A stretch of DNA of 5,261 nt, taken from the NCBI GenBank assembly GCA_007134175.1, contig SLLF01000263.1, positions 1 to 5,261 on the forward strand, in the 5' to 3' direction. Under the pieces are notes generated by a model that saw only the letters and a program-made list of their open reading frames with translations, did no database searches and was not told the origin of the DNA. A program made the translations under genes and the position numbers. The stretch comes from Kiritimatiellia bacterium (GTDB taxonomy: Bacteria > Verrucomicrobiota > Kiritimatiellia > SLAD01). Positions 1-5,261 of the stretch are shown here, in pieces (position 1 is the first letter of the stretch; each line of letters starts with the position of its first letter).

Positions 1-71
1 GAATTGATGGTCAGCTTATTCACGTTTCGTGCGCCACCCGCCGGGCTCACCGCGCCCGGCTGCAGCACCAT
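1..71 (-). CDS. Possible 5' end of a downstream gene, cut by the window edge
   Basis: After the kinase TAA (113-111) the 110 bases to the edge hold no complete gene. An ATG at 71 opens a frame that runs to base 1 and begins MVLQPGAVSPAGGARNVNKL; a GTG at 23 in the same frame (VNKLTIN) is an alternative start. GGCAGG ten bases before the ATG is a modest ribosome-site candidate. The frame is also open backward to the kinase stop. Twenty-three open codons in GC-rich DNA are weak evidence, and no family is recognisable. It is listed because the strand and spacing would suit a further operon member. Confidence 0.22.
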   Translation of the reverse strand, partial: MVLQPGAVSPAGGARNVNKLTIN

Positions 72-110
72 GCCAGAATGCCTGCCGGCGGGAAGTGCGG
101 GATAGGTGAT

Positions 111-2999
111 TTACAGTAATCCCTGAGCCAGTCGGGCGGCGCCGCAGGCGGCCTCTTCAGCCTCGGTTGTGAGGCGCAAGGGCAACTGGAAAACGTCGGC
201 GGCCATCTGCCGCAGCAGCGGGGTGCGCCGGAGCGCATTGCCGCTGCCCACCAGTCCGGTGCGTCCCTCATAAGCGGCCGGGGGCAGTTGATCCTTGAGA
301 TTGACGAAGAGGCTGCGGGCCAGTCCGCGCGCCAGCGGGCCCAGTGACAAGCCGCTAAGCTCCAGGCCCTGCAGGACACCCCGGCTGCCGGGTGCGAACC
401 GTTCCCCGGCAAACCGGGGCAGGACCTCGACCTCGGTCTGCGCGGCCAAACCCAATTCACTGAGGCGGTCGTAGAGCGCCGCGCGCTCCAGCGGCGGCGC
501 ACCAAGCTCCTGCATCCAGGCCGCGGCGCTTTCCGCCAGCCACTTCCAGGCAGCGCCACCGTTCAGCGTGGCGGCCACGGCGGCCACCGCGCCATTCAGA
601 TAGGGCCGATATTCAACGCCACCGCCGGGAACAACGGTGGGCGGAGGAAACGGTAGCACGGCGGAAAGCTGTCCGCCGGTACCCAGTGTCAGCGCCAGCT
701 CATGCTCGGGGTCATCGAGCGTGGCCAGCAGGGAGGCCTGGTTATCGCCGATAGCGACGGCCACGGGGATGTGCGCGGGCAGGCCCCATTCAGCGGCGTA
801 CGCCGCGCACAACACCCCGGCGGTCGTACCGCTGGGCAAGAGATCGGGGAACCAGCCGCAGGGGAGTTCGGCCACGGCCATGGCGCGCTCGTCCCAACGG
901 CCTTGAACGAGGTCGAACAGGCCCCAGCCGGCACCGCTGGTGGGATCGGTGACGGGATGGGCGAGCCCGCAGAGCCGGGCGACCAACCAGTCATGAATGG
1001 TAGCGGCCGCGACGGTCCCGGCGGGACAAGCGGCTTGCCGGCGCAGCCAAGCCAAGGTGACGCAACCGTAGCCGGGAAATAGACGATGGCTGGTGTTCCG
1101 CGCCAGCGCCTCGAGCCAGCCCGGTTGCGCGGCGCACCGGTTATCCTGCCACGTGATGAGGCGGGACAGGGGGCGGGCGTCGGCACCCAGCAACAGCAGG
1201 CCGTGCATCTGCCCGGTGACCCCCAGCGCGGCCACGCGCCGTCGCAGCGCAGCCGGCAGCTGCCCAACGGTTGAGGTCGCGGCGGCGAACAGCCTGGCGG
1301 GATCCTGCTCAGCGTGTCCGACGGGCAAACCGGAGACCGTTGCCTCGTGTTCGCGGGTGGCTGTCGCGGCAACCTTTCCAGCGGCATCCGTCAAAACGGC
1401 CGCCACCTTGCTGGTACCGAGATCCAAGCCAAGGAAGAGCGGCGCACCGGCTGACGTGGCCGGCGTCGGTTGGGTAATACGGGGCCAGGCATCGGAGCGA
1501 AAGGGGCTTATCGGCACGCCATCCGCTCCGAAAAGTATAGCCTGGGGATCGGCGCGCCAGGCGTAGCGCACGGCCACGGGCGTCGGCACCGCCGGGCTCG
1601 AAACGTCCAAGTGCCCCGGCCCGGCGACCTGCGCCCTGGCGGGGTGCCAGCAGCGGTCCTGGCCCGCCACTTCAAAGGCACTATCCCTGCCGGACCGTAA
1701 CACCAAGCGGGCCTTGGGGGGGGTGAAAAACAGGCGCAAACCGTCACCGGCCGGCTGGCAGCCGACGAAGCGGGGCGCGGGATCGGACTGCGCCGCGGCC
1801 AGCCGGGCCAGCCGCTCCCCCACCGCGCGCTTGTTTTTCGGATGGATATTGTCGGATTCACCGATGTCAAGGGTCACCGCCATCGCCGCATGGGGCATGC
1901 TCGCGGCCAATCCTTGGGCCTCGCGCAGCTCGGCCCATTTTTCGTCCGCCTCGGTGGTTTGGAGGTCGTCATGGTTCGCCAACTGGACATAGTAGAACGG
2001 CCACGTTTCGGACTGCCATTGCATGCGCCAGGCGCGAATCAGGGCGGGGAGCAAGCGGCGGTAGTCGAACGCGTTACCGAAGATGGCATTGGTTTCGCCT
2101 TGGTACCACAGGACGCCGCGCAGGGCGAAAGGCACCAGCGGCGCGATCATGGCGTTATACAGGACGGTAGGCGACCAGGGATCGCCCGGGCCGGTCGGTC
2201 GTTCCGGGGCGGGCGGCAGGGCGCGCCCGGCCTGGCGGGCGGCGCGGGCGGCTGCGAGCCAAGCCGCGTTGCGTGCAGCATAGTGGCTTGCCTGGCGCCG
2301 ACGCATGATCTCCACCCGATTCGATTCGAGGTTCTCGCGTAAACCCGGGGTGCGCTCCAAGGCGGCCTCCCAGCGGAGCAAACCCGCCCGCGCGGCCGGG
2401 TCGGCGGCGAGGGTGGCCCGGTCCAACCATGCCTCGATGGGCGTATGTCCATAGGCGGCAACCAACACCCCCACCGGCACATCCAGTATCCGACGCCGCT
2501 CCGCCGCAAAATAGAACGGCACCGCCGGTAGACCCGCCGCGTTGTCGGCGGCGACGGGCTCCCAGGTAACCGTGGTATCCGGCTCGGGGGCAGCGGCTAC
2601 CCTTTCGGGCACCCGGCCCACAGCCAGCAATGGATCGCACAGCGCCGCTCTTTCCGCCGGGGGCAGATCCGTCTGGCCGAGCGTGATTTTCATATTGGAC
2701 TGGCCCGCACAGAGCCAGACCTCCCCTACCCTGACGTCCGTTACCGTCAGCGCCGCACCGCCTTCCGCAGTCACGCGCAGCTCGCGCGGCTCGGCGCAGG
2801 CCGGCATGGCCGGCAACTGCGCGCCCCAGTAGCCCCTTCGGTCAATCTGGGTATCACGGGTATGATCCGCAAACGAAAGAGTCACGCGCGTATGCGGTGC
2901 GCCCCAACCCCACACGGGCACGGGTTGCTCCCGTTGCAGCACCACGCCACGCTGGAACAGACCCGCCAGCCGCAATTTTTCCTGTCTAACGGTGCTCAT
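111..2999 (-). CDS. Fusion: sialate O-acetylesterase-like (SASA/SGNH) esterase + FGGY sugar kinase
   Basis: A 962-residue protein. ATG at 2999 is preferred because family homology begins there (MSTVRQEKLRLAGLFQRGVV); the open frame continues up to 3092 but that part lies in the palindromic repeat. GGAAAG nine bases upstream is a weak ribosome site. Residues 1-90 form the usual N-terminal beta-sandwich (VVLQREQPVPVWGWG). An SGNH esterase follows, with AGQSNM (98-103, nucleophile S101), WYQGETNA (298-305) and D383-x2-H386. A helical Arg/Ala-rich insert spans about 194-260. The normal C-terminal beta domain ends in GVPISPFRSDAW (to ~505). After a Pro/Thr/Ala linker (509-520) comes an FGGY kinase: FLGLDLGTSK (522-531), GVTGQMHG (593-600), TWQDNR (616-621), IGDN with catalytic D752, LGTGG (772-776) and GSGNAL (918-923). 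GSGNAL and IHDWLVARLCG recall sedoheptulokinase-like members, but the substrate is unknown. Both halves look complete. No signal peptide is present, fitting an ATP-using cytoplasmic enzyme; SASA esterases are often exported. Confidence 0.9.
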   Translation of the reverse strand: MSTVRQEKLRLAGLFQRGVVLQREQPVPVWGWGAPHTRVTLSFADHTRDTQIDRRGYWGAQLPAMPACAEPRELRVTAEGGAALTVTDVRVGEVWLCAGQSNMKITLGQTDLPPAERAALCDPLLAVGRVPERVAAAPEPDTTVTWEPVAADNAAGLPAVPFYFAAERRRILDVPVGVLVAAYGHTPIEAWLDRATLAADPAARAGLLRWEAALERTPGLRENLESNRVEIMRRRQASHYAARNAAWLAAARAARQAGRALPPAPERPTGPGDPWSPTVLYNAMIAPLVPFALRGVLWYQGETNAIFGNAFDYRRLLPALIRAWRMQWQSETWPFYYVQLANHDDLQTTEADEKWAELREAQGLAASMPHAAMAVTLDIGESDNIHPKNKRAVGERLARLAAAQSDPAPRFVGCQPAGDGLRLFFTPPKARLVLRSGRDSAFEVAGQDRCWHPARAQVAGPGHLDVSSPAVPTPVAVRYAWRADPQAILFGADGVPISPFRSDAWPRITQPTPATSAGAPLFLGLDLGTSKVAAVLTDAAGKVAATATREHEATVSGLPVGHAEQDPARLFAAATSTVGQLPAALRRRVAALGVTGQMHGLLLLGADARPLSRLITWQDNRCAAQPGWLEALARNTSHRLFPGYGCVTLAWLRRQAACPAGTVAAATIHDWLVARLCGLAHPVTDPTSGAGWGLFDLVQGRWDERAMAVAELPCGWFPDLLPSGTTAGVLCAAYAAEWGLPAHIPVAVAIGDNQASLLATLDDPEHELALTLGTGGQLSAVLPFPPPTVVPGGGVEYRPYLNGAVAAVAATLNGGAAWKWLAESAAAWMQELGAPPLERAALYDRLSELGLAAQTEVEVLPRFAGERFAPGSRGVLQGLELSGLSLGPLARGLARSLFVNLKDQLPPAAYEGRTGLVGSGNALRRTPLLRQMAADVFQLPLRLTTEAEEAACGAARLAQGLL
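1515..1529 (-). promoter_or_regulatory. Possible internal ribosome site and GTG start before the kinase domain
   Basis: Within the esterase-kinase gene, GGAG (1529-1526) lies 8 bases before an in-frame GTG (1517-1515), close upstream of the kinase domain. Initiation here would give a 468-residue protein, the normal size of a free FGGY kinase. The codons involved encode the conserved esterase C-terminus (GADGVPISP), so the match may be coincidence. Confidence 0.25.
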
Positions 3000-3014
3000 C
3001 CGGGGTGGCTTTCC

Positions 3015-3117
3015 GGGGCTCTTGCAAGGCCCCTCGTGGCATAGGCATCCTGACCATGGGCCACGGGCTGGAAGCCCGTGCCACTTCCGCATGCCCCGGG
3101 TTTTGCAAGAGCCTCTT
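3015..3117. repeat. MITE/REP-like palindromic intergenic element
   Basis: Nested inverted repeats fill most of the gap between the sulfatase and the esterase-kinase gene. The outer arms GGCTCTTGCAA (3017-3027) and TTGCAAGAGCC (3103-3113) are exact reverse complements of 11 bases. Inside them, GGCAT (3038-3042) pairs with ATGCC (3091-3095). At the centre, CACGGGCT (3062-3069) pairs perfectly with AGCCCGTG (3073-3080) around a 3-base loop. The design resembles a non-autonomous miniature element or a REP/BIME-type repeat with terminal inverted repeats. There is no transposase and no second copy in this window, and no clear target-site duplication is visible. The minus-strand hairpin is not followed by a T-run, so it is not a typical intrinsic terminator, although it could slow transcription or protect mRNA ends between the two genes. 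Confidence 0.6.
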
Positions 3118-3118
3118 C

Positions 3119-3149
3119 CATAAATTTTAACTTATGCGCCTTCAACAAC
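3119..3149 (-). promoter_or_regulatory. AT-rich patch, weak candidate promoter for the esterase-kinase gene
   Basis: Just after the sulfatase stop, the minus strand reads AAGTTAAAATTTATGG, a striking AT-rich island in GC-rich DNA. It contains TAAAAT (a possible -10), and TTGAAG (3145-3140) or TTGTTG lies upstream. The spacings are 10 and 13 bases, too short for a standard sigma-70 promoter; TTGAAG with TTATGG gives 16 bases but a poor -10. The patch may equally be the flank of the neighbouring repeat element, so this call is weak. Confidence 0.2.
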
Positions 3150-4617
3150 ATTTGTCCGGGTTCTCGCACTTCCCGTCCATTGAGGCGGGTACAAACCGGG
3201 TCCAGTCCGGGGGCTGCTCCGGCGGAGGGAGCGATCCGAAGGCATTGCGGACTACGCGGCGTTGGGCATCGAGCCAGTCCGCATAGGCCTCGCTGGGCGG
3301 AAAGGCGTCGCCGCGCCGCGCCAGCAGCTCCGCCAACCGGGTGCGCAGGCGGTCCCGCACCGGCGCGGCGTTCGGCTCGGCAATGAGATTGCGCATCTGT
3401 CCGGGGTCCTCTTCGAGGTCGAACAGGGCTTCACGGTCGCTTAACCAGCGCACATAGCTGTAGCGGGCGGTGCGCACCCCGCGCCAAGGTTCGTAATGGG
3501 GGCGGTACTGCGGATGTCCCGCCGGCAACGGCAAATCCGGATGACCGATGAAGTTCATCGTCAACACCTCCTCTTGACCGGGCCCACCGCTCCGGCCCTG
3601 CCAAGCGGCGGAACCATCGAGTCCCTCGAGCCCGCCGGGCGTCGGAACGCCGCACAAACCGGCCAACGTCGGAAACAGATCGACCGGGGCGATGAGGGCA
3701 TCGCAGGTTTGGCCGGCCGCGAGCCGACCGGGCCAGCGTGCGGCCAACGGCACGCGGATGGATTCTTCATAAGGCAGCTTTTTGCACCAAGGATCGAGAC
3801 CCCGGGCGCCGCCCATCGTGCCGTGATCCGAACCGAACACCAGCAGGGTGTCGTCGCTGAGTCCGCGCTCGTCGAGCACATCTAATAGCTTTCCGAGCAA
3901 GTCATCGATGGCCACGACCATGGCCCAGTAATTCCGCCACATTGCGCGCACGTGTGCCGCGGGAACGCCGGGTGTATGGGCCGGTATTGGAATTTCCGCA
4001 GGCAGGCGTGCAAAGCAATCGTCGGGCGCGAAGGTGCCGTGCTTCGTCAAATGCGGTTGATGCGGCGAAATAAACAGGCAGAAGGGATGTTCGCCGGGTG
4101 TCGTCAAGAACTCATGGGCATAGCGCCAAAGGCCTTCGGTCTCGTAACCGCGCCATCGCTCGGGACCGCCTGGGCCGCCGCACAGCCAGCCATTCTCGTA
4201 CTGGGTATGATAATTGTAGGCCCGGAAATAGTCGAAACCGAGGCGGTCCCGGCCTGCAGGAATATCTTCGGGTTCATCCCGGTCGCCGCCGGTGGCGCGT
4301 CCCGCGTGCAAATGCCATTTCCCCACCCAACCCGTACGATAGCCCGCCCGCGCAAAGGCGTCGCCTATACTGATTTCATCGTGGCGCGTGGTGATGAAAT
4401 TGCCGAAATGGCCTGTGGACTGGGGATGCCGCCCGGTCAGTAGCATGGCACGATAGGGCACGCAGATCGGACAGGTCGAAATCGCCTGGGTCAACACGGT
4501 GCCCTCGGACCGCAAGCGTTCCAGGTTCGGCAGCTGCACGCCGCAGGGTCCGTACAGCGGGGTGGCATCGGCGCGCAATTGATCAGCAAACAAATAAATC
4601 AGATGCGGTTTTTTCAC
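3142..4617 (-). CDS. Sulfatase (S1 family, formylglycine Cys-type), no signal peptide
   Basis: A 491-residue arylsulfatase-fold enzyme expected to hydrolyse sulfate esters, probably on an oligosaccharide. The start is GTG at 4617, supported by a Shine-Dalgarno GAGG at 4625-4628 with 7-base spacing and by the motif-bearing N-terminus MKKPHLIYLFADQLRAD. Visible motifs: D12-Q13 (metal ligands); C52-V-P-Y-R56 followed by AMLLTGRHP, the site where the Cys becomes formylglycine; GKWH at 99-102 (K100, H102); PHQPH at 185-189; GSDHGTMGG at 262-270 (D264, H265, metal ligands); KKLPYEESIRVPL at 279-291; and the late LFDLEEDPGQMRNL block at 398-411. All main catalytic elements are present and the length is normal. 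There is no hydrophobic leader, so the enzyme looks cytoplasmic, unlike most bacterial polysaccharide sulfatases. The last eight residues hold three cysteines (C484, C490, C491), which is odd. The gene is coupled to the upstream lyase gene. Substrate and subfamily cannot be assigned from sequence alone. Confidence 0.93.
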   Translation of the reverse strand: MKKPHLIYLFADQLRADATPLYGPCGVQLPNLERLRSEGTVLTQAISTCPICVPYRAMLLTGRHPQSTGHFGNFITTRHDEISIGDAFARAGYRTGWVGKWHLHAGRATGGDRDEPEDIPAGRDRLGFDYFRAYNYHTQYENGWLCGGPGGPERWRGYETEGLWRYAHEFLTTPGEHPFCLFISPHQPHLTKHGTFAPDDCFARLPAEIPIPAHTPGVPAAHVRAMWRNYWAMVVAIDDLLGKLLDVLDERGLSDDTLLVFGSDHGTMGGARGLDPWCKKLPYEESIRVPLAARWPGRLAAGQTCDALIAPVDLFPTLAGLCGVPTPGGLEGLDGSAAWQGRSGGPGQEEVLTMNFIGHPDLPLPAGHPQYRPHYEPWRGVRTARYSYVRWLSDREALFDLEEDPGQMRNLIAEPNAAPVRDRLRTRLAELLARRGDAFPPSEAYADWLDAQRRVVRNAFGSLPPPEQPPDWTRFVPASMDGKCENPDKCC

Positions 4618-5261
4618 GGACAGACCTCGGTTTCTGAATCAGCCAAGTCAGAAATATCGAGCAAGAACACCTGATTGTTTCCGCCCTGCTGGTCCGGACC
4701 GGTGAACAGGATCTGGCGGCGGTCGGGCATAAGGGCGGCATGGATATGGTTGCGTTGACAGGCTGGCCGGCCGTACAAGTGGAAGCCATGTGTCAGGGGT
4801 TCAACGCTATTCACGGTGCCGGATTGAACCCGCGGTAGCCACGCCAGAAAGCGGGCGTGGGGTGGATGGGGTTCGTAGCAATCCCCGAACCAGAACCGTC
4901 CGTCCGGATCCCGCCCCACATGGTGAATGGGAAAGTTGCAATAATAATCGACGGCGCGATAGGTATCGGGATTGCAGCGGCCCATTATGCCGTGGGGCAT
5001 AGGACTGACGGTCTCGTATTGAATCCCGCGTCGCGTCGGCACCGCATGATTGATACGAATGCCTTCGGCCGTTAGCGGGCGTAAGCCCACGTACCAACCC
5101 CCGCGCAAATCGGTCATCAACAGATTTCCGGCATGAGTGAACAGGATACGCTGATCATCCAGGAAATGGGCGTGGGTCAACCAGGCATGCATGGCCAGCA
5201 AGGTACGGCAGGCACCGGTGCGCACGTCGACCACGTCCAGCCGGACGTTGCGGGCGTCGTA
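4614..5261 (-). CDS. Oligogalacturonate lyase-like beta-propeller protein (PL22-like), 5' end outside window
   Basis: This is the C-terminal ~215 residues of a protein whose frame stays open to the window edge; the GTG at 5234 is internal, since in-frame residues YDARNVRLD precede it. PL22 enzymes are cytoplasmic Mn-dependent seven-bladed propellers of roughly 390 residues that split unsaturated digalacturonate by beta-elimination, so about half is visible. Counting from 5234, there are repeated blade-like strands (HAHFLDDQRILFTHAG at 21-36; DPDGRFWFGD at 109-118; MPDRRQILFTG at 169-179). The motif Q160-x2-H163-x-H165 (bases 4740-4757) matches the Gln/His/His metal ligands known in this family. 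H104 or H105 could be the third His ligand, and H63 lies where the catalytic base might be. Its TGA overlaps the sulfatase start by 4 bases. The fold and metal site are well supported. The exact substrate is less certain, because divergent PL22-like proteins are often annotated by similarity alone. Confidence 0.8.
   Translation of the reverse strand, partial: YDARNVRLDVVDVRTGACRTLLAMHAWLTHAHFLDDQRILFTHAGNLLMTDLRGGWYVGLRPLTAEGIRINHAVPTRRGIQYETVSPMPHGIMGRCNPDTYRAVDYYCNFPIHHVGRDPDGRFWFGDCYEPHPPHARFLAWLPRVQSGTVNSVEPLTHGFHLYGRPACQRNHIHAALMPDRRQILFTGPDQQGGNNQVFLLDISDLADSETEVCP
4624..4628 (-). promoter_or_regulatory. Shine-Dalgarno site for the sulfatase GTG start
   Basis: The minus strand reads GAGGT here. 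GAGG (4625-4628) ends 7 bases before the GTG at 4617-4615. The site lies inside the last codons of the lyase gene, whose TGA (4616-4614) shares the bases GTGA with the start. This arrangement suggests translational coupling and supports GTG as the true start. Confidence 0.7.

Noticed and set aside
40..60. Seven-base hairpin GCCGGGC/GCCCGGC after the kinase gene as a terminator.
   Set aside because: No T-run follows on either strand, and such GC palindromes are expected by chance at this base composition.
1093..1566. Long plus-strand open frames opposite the kinase and esterase (also 1842-2342, 1714-1992, 702-1082).
   Set aside because: They are antisense shadows of a strongly supported minus-strand gene in GC-rich DNA; their translations are Arg/Pro/Gly-rich with no recognisable domain.
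2155..2640. Minus-strand open frames in other frames inside the esterase (also 689-1387 and 1508-1870).
   Set aside because: They overlap the catalytic esterase or kinase sequence out of frame, and their composition is typical of GC-rich shadow frames.
3062..3080. Central hairpin of the intergenic element as a rho-independent terminator for the sulfatase transcript.
   Set aside because: The stem is strong, but the sequence after it on the minus strand is GC-rich without a T-tract.
3000..3092. N-terminal extension of the esterase-kinase ORF up to an ATG at 3092 (31 extra residues).
   Set aside because: These codons lie inside the palindromic repeat, have no resemblance to a signal peptide or to the esterase family, and homology begins right at the ATG at 2999.
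3952..4443. Plus-strand open frame of 163 codons opposite the sulfatase.
   Set aside because: It lies fully within a sulfatase gene that has all catalytic motifs; no family features or convincing start.
1..5261. CRISPR array, tRNA, rRNA, phage genes or a transposase gene.
   Set aside because: No regularly spaced repeats, no RNA-gene signatures and no mobile-element protein motifs were seen; nearly all of the window is explained by the catabolic genes.

Overview
The window is GC-rich and almost fully coding, with every credible gene on the minus strand, so transcription runs from right to left. It holds the 3' part of an oligogalacturonate-lyase-like beta-propeller gene (4614-5261, cut by the window edge), a complete Cys-type sulfatase gene (3142-4617), and one very long gene (111-2999). 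The long gene joins a sialate O-acetylesterase-like (SASA/SGNH) enzyme in frame to an FGGY-family sugar kinase. A possible start of a fourth gene lies at the left edge. Sulfatases, SASA esterases and PL22-like propellers clustered in a GC-rich genome suggest a polysaccharide-degrading bacterium of the Planctomycetes-Verrucomicrobia-Lentisphaerae/Kiritimatiellae type. That placement is inference from gene content only; there is no rRNA or marker gene here.

Layout from right to left: the lyase stop codon and the sulfatase GTG start overlap by 4 bases (GTGA), with a Shine-Dalgarno sequence inside the end of the lyase gene, so these two are probably co-transcribed and translationally coupled. A 142-base gap follows the sulfatase. 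It is largely filled by a roughly 100-base palindromic element with 11-base terminal inverted repeats and a strong central hairpin, resembling a MITE or REP-like repeat. The esterase-kinase gene starts just after it. The last 110 bases before the left edge hold only an open frame that may begin another gene.

The genes read together as a glycan catabolism locus: a lyase that splits short uronides, a sulfatase that removes sulfate, an esterase that removes acetyl groups, and a kinase that traps the freed sugar. None of the visible N-termini carries a signal peptide and the kinase needs ATP, so the system looks cytoplasmic, acting on imported oligosaccharides. The most unusual object is the esterase-kinase fusion, which would couple deacetylation and phosphorylation in one polypeptide. 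The substrate cannot be read from the sequence; an acetylated and/or sulfated uronan or pectin-like glycan is a hypothesis.
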